Assembly (NCBI GenBank): GCA_963762965.1
Contig: CAVXME010000001.1
Span: 2,728,001 to 2,792,000, forward strand
DNA from: DATBAX01 sp963762965
GTDB taxonomy: Bacteria > Acidobacteriota > Terriglobia > Terriglobales > Acidobacteriaceae
Reading direction: 5' to 3'
Length of the DNA stretch: 64,000 nt
The notes beneath the pieces are model-generated. The model did no database searches and was not told the origin of the DNA. It worked only from the letters and a program-made list of their open reading frames with translations. A program made the translations under genes and the position numbers. Shown here piece after piece: positions 55,271-63,127 of this stretch (the first letter of the stretch is position 1; every line of letters starts with the position of its first letter).

Positions 55271-57109
55271 TTAAGCGCGCGTGGTTTGAAGAGCTGTGGC
55301 AGCATCGGCAGGGGCTGGCGTTTCGGCGGGGGGCAGCGCGGGAGCTGCAGGAGGAGCCGGGCGCTGAATGCGGATTTCGCCGCGCTGATAAACCGCGTCC
55401 AAAGCGAACACCGCTTTCGGATCCAGCCGTTTGCCGGAAAGCGAGTGAATGATCCGCAGCGCCTCGTTTACCTCGTAGGCATGCTGATAGGGGCGATTGG
55501 TAGTCAGTGCATCGAAGGTATCGGCGACGGCAATGATGCGGGGTAACAGCGGGATCTCTTCATCTTTCAATCCATGCGGATAGCCCCGGCCATCGAGTGA
55601 CTCGTGGTGCAATTCGATTCCCGGGATCATGTCCTTCAATTGCGCCACCGAACGCAGAATATTGGCGCCTTTGGTGGTGTGGGTTTTCATGATGTCGAAT
55701 TCCGCGGGAGTGAGCGCTCCGGGCTTCTTCAAGATGCGATCTTCAATGCCAATCTTTCCCACGTCGTGGAGTTGGGCCGAGATTCGGACCGTCTCAATAA
55801 ATTCATCGGGCAGCCCCAACTCGCGGGCAATCATCATCGAATAACGGGTTACGCGGTCGGAGTGTCCACGAGTGTAAGGGTCCTTTTCATCGACCGCGCC
55901 AGCCAGCATCTGGATGGATCCCATGAACAATTCACGGTTTTCATTGGCCGCATGCTTGAGATCGAGCACAAAGTGCTCAAGTTCCTCGGACATGGTGTTG
56001 AAGGTTGCCGCCAACTCGCCGATTTCGGTGCGGCTTTTGAGGCGCACCCGCTGGGAAAAATCTCCACGGGCGATGGCGCGGCTTGATTCCGTTAGGACTT
56101 CCAGAGGGCTGGTGATCCGGTGGGCGGCGAAAATGCTGATACCAATGCTGAGGGCCACCGCCAGCAGCGCCAAAATGCGGGCGCCACGTTGCATTTCGTA
56201 AACTCCTCGGTAAGCTTCCGCACGCGGCTTCTGCACGATGACCGCCCAGTCCAGGTTGCTCACCGGGCTATACGTTCCCAGCATCATGGTGCCGTGTTTC
56301 CCGCCCGTGGAAAATTCCCGAGTGGCCACCACCATTTGCGCCTTGCTGCCCTGGTCCACAAAATTTCGTACGATCTCCAGACTGGTCATATCCTGACCGG
56401 TAGCATAGTCGGAGGTTGCACCCGCAACCATGCGACCCTGGCTGTCGACGACATAGGGAGTGAGCCCGCCACGATTGACTTCCTGTAAGCGGCGGATCAG
56501 AAATTGCAGGTCCACGACCGCGCCAATCATGCCCAGAAAACGTCCACCATACATGACCGGTGTGCTGACCAGCATGACGGTACGCGCGGACTTGCCATTG
56601 CCGACTACCAGGGCTTGTCCGTTGTAGGCGCGGCCCTCGCGCGATGCGATGTAGGCGCGCTGCAATTCACTTTGCAGGAAATCGTCGGGCGCGATGCGGC
56701 CGGCGGAGATTCCTTTGGCTTCCGAGTTCAAAACCGTGGCGTACGCCAGGTCATCCGACGAGGAAACGAAATTTTCCAGCAGCGCCCGCAATTCCGGGGC
56801 CTCCACATGTTCGCCGGTAAGATCGCCGCCACTGGCCACCTGCAAGGCTGAGGCCAGGTTCTTCAGCATCATGCGCAGCGATTCCTGGTGCTGCGAAATA
56901 TCATCTCCCAGGGAACGCGTAACTGTGTTCTGTAGAAGCTGCTCGTTGGTGATCAAGCGCTCACGGTTGATCGATTCCACCTGGGCAGAATAGAAATACA
57001 TGGGTACCACACTCACCAGGATGAGCACACCTAGGATGACGTACAGAATGGGGATGCGCGATGGCTTGGGTGATTTCAGCGACAAAGTGGCCCTACAGCG
57101 CCGCGTCAA
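55271..57109 (-). CDS. Membrane HD-GYP phosphodiesterase with Cache and HAMP domains
   Basis: 612 residues; the start is uncertain (TTG at 57109 or a TTG eight codons later). Membrane segment near 20-40, a periplasmic dCache-like sensor (~45-305; TPYVVDSQGRMVAG), second membrane segment ~310, HAMP (ITSPLEVLTESSRAIARGDF) and the HD-GYP domain: HDVGKIGIEDRILKKPG, then HHESLDGRGYPHGLKDEEIP with GYP and DTFDALTTNRPYQ. Breaks c-di-GMP down to GMP in response to an extracellular ligand. Complements the diguanylate cyclase at 39962. C-terminus Pro/Ala-rich. Confidence 0.95.
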   Translation of the reverse strand: MTRRCRATLSLKSPKPSRIPILYVILGVLILVSVVPMYFYSAQVESINRERLITNEQLLQNTVTRSLGDDISQHQESLRMMLKNLASALQVASGGDLTGEHVEAPELRALLENFVSSSDDLAYATVLNSEAKGISAGRIAPDDFLQSELQRAYIASREGRAYNGQALVVGNGKSARTVMLVSTPVMYGGRFLGMIGAVVDLQFLIRRLQEVNRGGLTPYVVDSQGRMVAGATSDYATGQDMTSLEIVRNFVDQGSKAQMVVATREFSTGGKHGTMMLGTYSPVSNLDWAVIVQKPRAEAYRGVYEMQRGARILALLAVALSIGISIFAAHRITSPLEVLTESSRAIARGDFSQRVRLKSRTEIGELAATFNTMSEELEHFVLDLKHAANENRELFMGSIQMLAGAVDEKDPYTRGHSDRVTRYSMMIARELGLPDEFIETVRISAQLHDVGKIGIEDRILKKPGALTPAEFDIMKTHTTKGANILRSVAQLKDMIPGIELHHESLDGRGYPHGLKDEEIPLLPRIIAVADTFDALTTNRPYQHAYEVNEALRIIHSLSGKRLDPKAVFALDAVYQRGEIRIQRPAPPAAPALPPAETPAPADAATALQTTRA

Positions 57110-57310
57110 ACACGGGCTGATTCCTTTAAGAAATTCTACTTTGTTCGCTGCGCGGAAAATACTGAGATTGCGCTGCCAAAACCGTTACGAAAGTACTTTG
57201 CGTCGAAGTGATTTTTGGGGGTTTGGCCCTGCAAGTTCATCCCGCATAGTTCCCTGGGTTTAGTCTGTGGAATCATTGCATTAGAATTGCCAGTTGGGAG
57301 GGTACACGCG

Positions 57311-57637
57311 GTGAGCGGGCAACCGGACCGGTGGGGATACCTGGTCATGTGGGAATTCGTGGTCAAGCCGGGCATGGAGGCCCGCTTTGAGCAGATTTAC
57401 GGGGCCTCAGGCGATTGGGCACGCTTATTCCGGCATGACGAAAATTATCTGGGTACCGAGCTTAACTGCGAACATCCAGGTTCACGCCGATATCTCACTT
57501 TGGATTTTTGGGCGTCCGAGGAGGCCTACGAAGGATTCCAGAAGAAACATCTCGCCGAATATCAAGCCATCGATCAATCGTGTGAAGCGCTGACGGAGAG
57601 TGAATGTAAACTGGCAACGTTCACGCGAGCGGTTTGA
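57311..57637 (+). CDS. ABM-like dimeric alpha/beta-barrel protein
   Basis: 108 residues from the GTG at 57311, selected because GGGAGGG lies eight bases upstream. A ferredoxin-like domain of the antibiotic-biosynthesis-monooxygenase type (YLVMWEFVVKPGMEARFEQI; YLTLDFWASEEAYEGFQKKH). Such domains act as small oxygenases or dimeric ligand binders; no active site can be named. The stop precedes the gpsA stop by two bases, convergent. Confidence 0.8.
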   Translation: MSGQPDRWGYLVMWEFVVKPGMEARFEQIYGASGDWARLFRHDENYLGTELNCEHPGSRRYLTLDFWASEEAYEGFQKKHLAEYQAIDQSCEALTESECKLATFTRAV

Positions 57638-57639
57638 GT

Positions 57640-58668
57640 TTAGAAGCCGGAAGACAGCCTCTCGCTCTTGGCGCTGCGCGTCATAAGCTCACGAATGGCG
57701 TCACTTGGAGATTTTCCATGGTGCAGGATGGCGTGCATTTGTTCGGTGATGGGCATCTCCACTTGGTTTGCCCGGGCCAGGCCGACCGCGGCGTGAGTGG
57801 TAAAAACACCTTCCGCGACCGCACCATGCATGCCGGCAATGATTTCCGGCAGTTTTCGCCCCCGGCCCAGCTCGACCCCCACGCTGCGGTTGCGCGAAAG
57901 GCCGCCTGTGCAGGTCAGGACGAGATCGCCCAATCCAGCCAGCCCCGCCATGGTTTCCTGTCGCCCGCCGCAAGCCACCACCAGGCGCGTCATCTCCGCC
58001 AGGCCACGAGTGATGAGTGCGGCGATGGAGTTGTGCCCCAGTTCGAGCCCGGCGCAGACCCCGGCCGCAATCGCAATAATGTTTTTTAACGCCCCGCCCA
58101 GCTCCACTCCTTTGACATCATCGTTGGTGTAGAGGCGGAAGCCTGGATCGCTGAACTCTCGCTGCACGGTTTCCGCCAGCTCAGCGTCATGGGAAGCGAT
58201 GGTGACAGCCGTCGGATCTCCCCGCGCCACCTCTTTGGCGAACGATGGGCCGCTGAGCGCGCCAACCCGCGGCGCAAATCCCCTGGCAGTTTTTACCACC
58301 TGCTCGATGACCTCCGTCATGCGCATGTGGGTTTCGTTCTCCAGCCCTTTGGTGGCGCTGACCAGAAACATTTCTGGCGTGAGATGAGCATTCAGTTTCG
58401 CGACGATGTGACGGCAATGATGTGAAGGCACCGCGCTCACCACGATCTCTGCTTCTTGGACCGCCTCCGCTAAATCATTCGTCGGCGCCACGCATTCCGG
58501 AATCGCTAGTTCCGGCAAGAAAAGTTCATTGACCCGGCGGGCAGAGATGGAATCGCGGACTTCTCTTTCATGCGCCCACAGGCGAACCTGATGCGTGCCC
58601 TTGCGTCCCAGGACAATCGCAATCCCGGTTCCCCAGGCGCCCGCGCCAATGATTGCGACCTTGCTCAT
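57640..58668 (-). CDS. gpsA: Glycerol-3-phosphate dehydrogenase [NAD(P)+]
   Basis: 342 residues from the ATG at 58668. NAD(P) motif VAIIGAGAWGTGIAIVLG, active-site Lys in SATKGLENETHMRM, the substrate-binding GVELGGALKNIIAIAAG and SRNRSVGVELGRG near the end. Makes sn-glycerol-3-phosphate for phospholipids. Follows plsY with five bases between; the two form a phospholipid precursor pair. Longer in-frame starts lie inside plsY and are rejected. Confidence 0.97.
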   Translation of the reverse strand: MSKVAIIGAGAWGTGIAIVLGRKGTHQVRLWAHEREVRDSISARRVNELFLPELAIPECVAPTNDLAEAVQEAEIVVSAVPSHHCRHIVAKLNAHLTPEMFLVSATKGLENETHMRMTEVIEQVVKTARGFAPRVGALSGPSFAKEVARGDPTAVTIASHDAELAETVQREFSDPGFRLYTNDDVKGVELGGALKNIIAIAAGVCAGLELGHNSIAALITRGLAEMTRLVVACGGRQETMAGLAGLGDLVLTCTGGLSRNRSVGVELGRGRKLPEIIAGMHGAVAEGVFTTHAAVGLARANQVEMPITEQMHAILHHGKSPSDAIRELMTRSAKSERLSSGF

Positions 58669-58673
58669 CTCTC

Positions 58674-59279
58674 TTAGCTCTGCCCCAATTGAAACCGCGA
58701 TTCCGTGCCCGCGATGATTCGCCGGACATTTTCGTGATGTCTGGCGATGATGAGAACCGCCGCAACTCCCATGATAGTGAGCATCTTCGGCGCATGGCGG
58801 TAGCCGTCGAGGAAGCATGCCAATATTGGGAACAACGCGACTCCCACAATGGAAGCCAGGGAAATATAACGGAACGCAAATACCAGAATCGCGAAAACGC
58901 AAACCATCACCAGAATAGACTTGGGCGCGAGGATTGCAAAAGATCCCAGCCCGGTCGCGACTCCCTTGCCGCCACGAAACTTGAGCCAGACCGGGAACAT
59001 GTGGCCCAGCACGGCGAAGAGAGCGGCAACTCCGGCCAGCAAGTCTTGTCCCGGGAATAAGGCGCACGTAACCAGAACCGCAGCGAGTCCCTTCAGCGCA
59101 TCGAGCACGAGCGTCAATATCCCCAATGCGGGTGACGAGCGGGCGACGTTGGTCGCGCCGATATTTCCGCTGCCAGTCTGCCGCACGTCCTGGCCGCGAA
59201 AAATCTTGATTAGAATGTATCCGAAGGGAATCGATCCCAGCAGATAACTGAACAAGGCGACAATTAGGAAAGGGGACAT
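58674..59279 (-). CDS. plsY: Glycerol-3-phosphate acyltransferase PlsY
   Basis: 201 residues, five or so membrane segments. Motif 1 LGSIPFGYILIKIFRGQDVR, motif 2 SGNIGATNVAR, motif 3 KFRGGKGVATGLG. Transfers acyl groups from acyl-phosphate to G3P at the inner membrane. Directly upstream of gpsA, which makes its substrate; likely cotranscribed. Confidence 0.96.
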   Translation of the reverse strand: MSPFLIVALFSYLLGSIPFGYILIKIFRGQDVRQTGSGNIGATNVARSSPALGILTLVLDALKGLAAVLVTCALFPGQDLLAGVAALFAVLGHMFPVWLKFRGGKGVATGLGSFAILAPKSILVMVCVFAILVFAFRYISLASIVGVALFPILACFLDGYRHAPKMLTIMGVAAVLIIARHHENVRRIIAGTESRFQLGQS

Positions 59280-59296
59280 AGAGGGTTGAACTCTAC

Positions 59297-59884
59297 TCAG
59301 AGCAATGCGAAGCGCGCGATCTTCGTGTACCGCGAGCCGCCGGGTGAAGGGTGACTCTTGTAGAGGCAGAACTCACGGGCGGTCATGGTACCAAACTCGG
59401 GCGTGGACATGGCAGCCAATTTCTCCTGCAATCGCGCGAAGCGCTGGTCGGAACGGTCGCTTTTCTCGCGCTTCGGAGCGCCGGATCCGCCTCCGCCCCG
59501 AGCCAGCGTCAAATGCGCGCTGAAAGCGTGATCTTCTTTTGGAATCCCCAATCCAGCCATGGCCCCATCCACCAGACTGGCGAGGCTCGCCAGCTGCGGC
59601 CCGGCCTCGATCCCCACCCAAAAGACGCGCGCTGCCTTTGCCCCCGGGAAAAAGCCATAGCCGCGAAAGGTCATCGGCAAGCCCCCGGCCTTGACCTCGG
59701 AGAGTGCATGCTGAATCTCTTCGACTGCCTCCTCCGGCTTCTCACCAATAAACTTCAGCGTGACATGCAGCGACTCCGGACGCACCCAGCGAGCTTCTGG
59801 AGCGAATCCATGCACGCCTTCCAGAAAGCGTGTGATCCGCTCACGAACACCATCGTCAATGTCGAGGGCAATAAAGAGGCGCAT
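59297..59884 (-). CDS. thpR: RNA 2',3'-cyclic phosphodiesterase (ThpR/LigT family)
   Basis: 195 residues. Two HxTx motifs: HVTLKFIGEKPEE (~41) and HLTLARGGGGSG (~130), the catalytic pair of the 2H phosphoesterase superfamily; the start MRLFIALDIDD is typical. Opens 2',3'-cyclic phosphates at RNA or nucleotide ends. Seventeen bases before plsY, probably in the same transcript. Confidence 0.93.
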   Translation of the reverse strand: MRLFIALDIDDGVRERITRFLEGVHGFAPEARWVRPESLHVTLKFIGEKPEEAVEEIQHALSEVKAGGLPMTFRGYGFFPGAKAARVFWVGIEAGPQLASLASLVDGAMAGLGIPKEDHAFSAHLTLARGGGGSGAPKREKSDRSDQRFARLQEKLAAMSTPEFGTMTAREFCLYKSHPSPGGSRYTKIARFALL

Positions 59885-59896
59885 GCGGCACGAAAA

Positions 59897-59989
59897 GTTA
59901 GCTTCTAGCCTCTAGCTCCTAGCATATCGACGTCAACAAAAGCTAGAAGCTAGCAGCTAGCAGTTAGAAGCTTGAAGCTTGAAGCTTCT
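59897..59989. repeat. Cluster of AGCTTCTAGC / GCTAGAAGCT units
   Basis: TTAGCTTCTAGCCTCTAGCTC, AAAGCTAGAAGCTAGCAGC and a short tandem AAGCTTGAAGCTTGAAGCTT fill the gap between cinA and thpR. Arms in both directions can form a long hairpin that could end cinA transcription. Same family as 17667-17735 and 10790-10822. Confidence 0.65.
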
Positions 59990-59990
59990 C

Positions 59991-61235
59991 CTACATCAAC
60001 TTCCTTCTCACCATATCCAGCGCTTGTTGGCTGGCGAACTGGCGGACGCGCTTGCGGTCGCCGGGAAATTTGCGTTCCACAACTTCGGTGCCCCGCTCAC
60101 CGGCCAGAGCATGGAAAACCAGGCCTACCGGCTTTTCCGCAGTGCCGCCCGTAGGTCCAGCCACGCCAGTGATGCCGATTCCTAACGTCGCCCCACAGCG
60201 TTTGCGAATCCCTTCCGCCAACGCCGCGGCGACTTCACGACTCACCGCCCCATGTTTTGCGATCAACACAGCGGGGACATCGGCGAACGCCGTCTTCAAC
60301 TCGTTCGAATAGACAACCGCGCCGCCAAGAAAATACCGCGAGCTGCCGCTTACCGAAGTGATCCGTTCCGCGACCAAACCCCCGGTACAGGATTCCGCAA
60401 CTGCCAGCGTCGCGTTCCGCATTTGCAGGTAGTAGCCCACGATCTGCTCCAGCGAGTCTCCGTTATCGGAGAACACAGAATCGCCCAGCTCTTCTTCGAT
60501 CTTTTCCACCAATTCATCCACAGTTTGCTGGGCTGCTTCGGAAGAAGTCCCACGCATCTTCAAATGCAACTGGATTTCTCCCGCCCCCGCCAGGATCGTA
60601 GTCTGCACATCGGCATAGCGTTTGTAGATCGGAGCCACCCGGGCATCGCACGCCGACTCGCCCATGCCCGTAATTTTCAAGACCCGGGTCGCGATAAACG
60701 TTTGCGGGACTTTTGCCCGCAGCCGTTCCAGGCATTGCTGCTCGAACAGCGATTTCATCTCATGCGGCGGCCCCGGCAGCAGGACAACGATTCTTTCCCG
60801 CCCTTCGTACTTGCCGCTGATCCACTGTCCCGGCGCGGTGCCCTGTGGATTCGGCAAAGCGATTGCCCCGGCAATCACATCCGCCTGCTTAAGGTTGTTC
60901 GCCGTCATCGTGTAGCCACGTTCCGCGAAACGGCGCTCGAGGTCCGCAAGAATCTCGGCATCGCGCCGAATTTCCAGCCCCAGCGCGGTGGCCACTGATT
61001 CCCGCGTCAGATCATCTTCCGTCGGCCCCAGGCCGCCAATGAAAAAAACAATCTCCGCCCGCGACAGGGCAAGACATGCGCAGGCTGTCAGGTGTTCGCG
61101 ATTATCACCCACAATGGTCTTGAAGATGACTTCCACGCCCAGCTCGTTCAGCTTTTCGGTGAGATAAAGGGAGTTGGTGTCCTGACGGAAAGGCGTCAGC
61201 AATTCCGAACCGATGGCGATGATTTCCGCGTTCAC
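59991..61235 (-). CDS. cinA: CinA-like protein with nicotinamide-nucleotide amidase domain
   Basis: 414 residues. N-terminal MoCF-biosynthesis-like (ADP-ribose pyrophosphatase) domain: AIGSELLTPFRQDTNS and FFIGGLGPTEDDLTRESVAT. C-terminal PncC domain: AVAESCTGGLVAERITSVSG, GIGITGVAGPTGGTAEKPVG. The two parts salvage NAD by-products. Typical bacterial length. The stop touches the repeat cluster 59897-59989. Confidence 0.95.
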   Translation of the reverse strand: MNAEIIAIGSELLTPFRQDTNSLYLTEKLNELGVEVIFKTIVGDNREHLTACACLALSRAEIVFFIGGLGPTEDDLTRESVATALGLEIRRDAEILADLERRFAERGYTMTANNLKQADVIAGAIALPNPQGTAPGQWISGKYEGRERIVVLLPGPPHEMKSLFEQQCLERLRAKVPQTFIATRVLKITGMGESACDARVAPIYKRYADVQTTILAGAGEIQLHLKMRGTSSEAAQQTVDELVEKIEEELGDSVFSDNGDSLEQIVGYYLQMRNATLAVAESCTGGLVAERITSVSGSSRYFLGGAVVYSNELKTAFADVPAVLIAKHGAVSREVAAALAEGIRKRCGATLGIGITGVAGPTGGTAEKPVGLVFHALAGERGTEVVERKFPGDRKRVRQFASQQALDMVRRKLM

Positions 61236-61306
61236 GCTAGCAGTTTAAACGATCGCGCTGCCGAAGACGCTCACATCGGCTGGTCAGACCTCGCTAGTCA
61301 GACTTG

Positions 61307-62365
61307 CTAATCAGACCAGGGAGAAAATCCTTGAATATTCCACGAGAGACGATGCACCCCGCTGGTGGTGGCAAGAATCACCGATCGGCCCGGGGCAAAC
61401 GCCAATCCAATCAGACTAGGTCCGGCCACTGCCAGTGCGGCTTTGCCGTCCGGCGTGATCTTCACGATCCCGCGCTGTCCGGTCAGCGACGCCGCTACAT
61501 AGAGGTTGCCTTCCACGTCAAAAGCCATTCCCTGCGGACGGCCCAGGCCGCGGTAGAAAGTCGATACCTTACCGTGCGGATCGATCTTGTAAACCGAATC
61601 GAAGCTCGAGGTCGTGGGGCCGGCGACGAAAAGATCTCCATGCGGGCCGACGGCTAAATGATAGGCGGAAACACTGGGCTCGAGCGTGGCGAAAACAAAA
61701 ATCTGGCCATCGCGCCCGACCTTAAAAATTGTGCCGCTGCGGTCGCCCACATACAGGTTCTCGGCGCGATCGAAAGCGATGCCGGTGGCGACGCCCATGC
61801 TCTCCGCGTAGGACGACATCGTCCCGTTCGGCGCCACCCGATACACCGCGCCTTCATAGCGCGAAGAAACATACATCTGTCCGGCCCGGTCGAACGCAAT
61901 CGCCGTGGCATTCATCATGTCCACTAGAAACGGCTTGACGTTGTAGTCAGTATCAATTTTGTAAATCGCCACCGGGACCTTCTGCCCACGGGCGCCGGAG
62001 AAAGTGACAAAAATATTCCCTTCCGCATCCAGCGCGGGGTTGGCCACCGGATGCAGGTTCTCCGCGATCGGAACCGCCACATGAATTTCGTGGGGATTGC
62101 TGCTGTGTCCGTTGGTCGAGACCACAATCGCGCCCGACGACGCTCCCGCAGGCACGCGGGCGATGAGAAAGTCATCCGAGCTGATCACCACCGCGCCTTC
62201 GGTCTCTCCAAAGCGCACCCGCGGCCTGCGCAATTCTTGCGGACGCAAACTGCGTCCTGTGATCCGTACTTCACCGCCGGGCAATGCCGCGCCAGGAGAC
62301 ACCGCCTCGATGTGCGGATTCCCGTTCACGTTTTTCTTGCCCAACAGACGGTCTGAAATTCCCAT
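61307..62365 (-). CDS. IPT/TIG and NHL-type beta-propeller protein
   Basis: 352 residues. Residues ~18-97 form an IPT/TIG Ig-like domain (IEAVSPGAALPGGEVRITGR). Residues ~105-345 form five or six NHL/SMP-30-like blades (GQMYVSSRYEGAVYRVAPNG; NLYVGDRSGTIFKVGRDGQI; GNLYVAASLTGQRGIVKITP). No signal peptide was found, so it may be cytoplasmic, although such proteins are often extracellular. Possibly a lactonase-like or ligand-binding propeller; no catalytic residues can be named. Confidence 0.85.
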   Translation of the reverse strand: MGISDRLLGKKNVNGNPHIEAVSPGAALPGGEVRITGRSLRPQELRRPRVRFGETEGAVVISSDDFLIARVPAGASSGAIVVSTNGHSSNPHEIHVAVPIAENLHPVANPALDAEGNIFVTFSGARGQKVPVAIYKIDTDYNVKPFLVDMMNATAIAFDRAGQMYVSSRYEGAVYRVAPNGTMSSYAESMGVATGIAFDRAENLYVGDRSGTIFKVGRDGQIFVFATLEPSVSAYHLAVGPHGDLFVAGPTTSSFDSVYKIDPHGKVSTFYRGLGRPQGMAFDVEGNLYVAASLTGQRGIVKITPDGKAALAVAGPSLIGLAFAPGRSVILATTSGVHRLSWNIQGFSPWSD

Positions 62366-62404
62366 GGACTACAAACCTTCTCAGAACTACATCAACCGCA
62401 AAGC

Positions 62405-62911
62405 TTATCGCGGCAGCACTCCAAAATGCAGCAGTAACTGCATCACCGCCAAAGCGTAAAGGCCCGCGCCGACATCATCGATCACGATTCCGGCACCTTC
62501 CGGCAGTCGCTCCAGTTGCCGTACTGGCGGCGGCTTCACGATATCGAAGCCACGAAAAAGTATAAAGCCCGCGAGCAAACATTTCCATGAGGCGGGAACC
62601 GCGATCAAGGCAATCAGCTGTCCCGCAACTTCGTCAATCACAACGAATTGCGGATCTTTGAGAGAAGCCGCTCGTGATACCAGAGTCGCCGCCGGAATTC
62701 CAACCGCAATTACAAATAAAGCCAGCGCAATTGCAGTCCAGGGCTGCCACGCCACAGGAACTGCGCGAGTCAGTAGCCACCAAAGGAGAACCGTCGCCGC
62801 CGAACCCCACGTCCCCGGCCCCGGCCGCATTCGTCCCGCACTGAAAAATGTAGCGACCAGCGTTGCCCACCGCGGAGCTCGTTCGGGCGTCGCCTCGGAC
62901 TCAATCTTCAT
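62405..62911 (-). CDS. pgpA: Phosphatidylglycerophosphatase A
   Basis: 168 residues from the ATG at 62911, inside the end of yacG (11-base overlap). Motifs RPGPGTWGSAATVLLWWLL, FVVIDEVAGQLIALIAVP (the DExxG motif) and GFDIVKPPPVRQLERLPEG, with four membrane segments. Dephosphorylates phosphatidylglycerophosphate at the inner membrane. Coupled to yacG and possibly rimO. It complements plsY and gpsA ~4 kb away. Confidence 0.95.
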   Translation of the reverse strand: MKIESEATPERAPRWATLVATFFSAGRMRPGPGTWGSAATVLLWWLLTRAVPVAWQPWTAIALALFVIAVGIPAATLVSRAASLKDPQFVVIDEVAGQLIALIAVPASWKCLLAGFILFRGFDIVKPPPVRQLERLPEGAGIVIDDVGAGLYALAVMQLLLHFGVLPR

Positions 62912-63110
62912 TGTCGGGGTCTCGAATCGAGTCCGGCGTGGTGTCGGAAGTATCCTGCGGCGTGGATGCAATCACATAAGCGCCGCTGGCCCATCTCCCC
63001 AGATCAATCGTCCGGCACCGCTCGGTGCAGAAAGGAAACTCAGCGTCGGTGCTCTTCACTTCCTTCTTGCAGATGGGGCAACGGAGCTTGAGATCGCGGT
63101 TGCGGGCCAT
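62901..63110 (-). CDS. yacG: YacG-like zinc-ribbon protein (DNA gyrase inhibitor family)
   Basis: 69 residues from the ATG at 63110. Four zinc Cys: CPICKKEV and FPFCTERCRTIDLGRW, followed by the conserved DLGRWASGAYVI. E. coli YacG binds GyrB and inhibits gyrase. It ends 11 bases inside pgpA and starts 17 bases after rimO, so the three are probably cotranscribed. The C-terminal extension (TPQDTSDTTPD) is acidic, as in relatives. Confidence 0.9.
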   Translation of the reverse strand: MARNRDLKLRCPICKKEVKSTDAEFPFCTERCRTIDLGRWASGAYVIASTPQDTSDTTPDSIRDPDNED

Positions 63111-63127
63111 ATTTCTAAGCACAGCTC

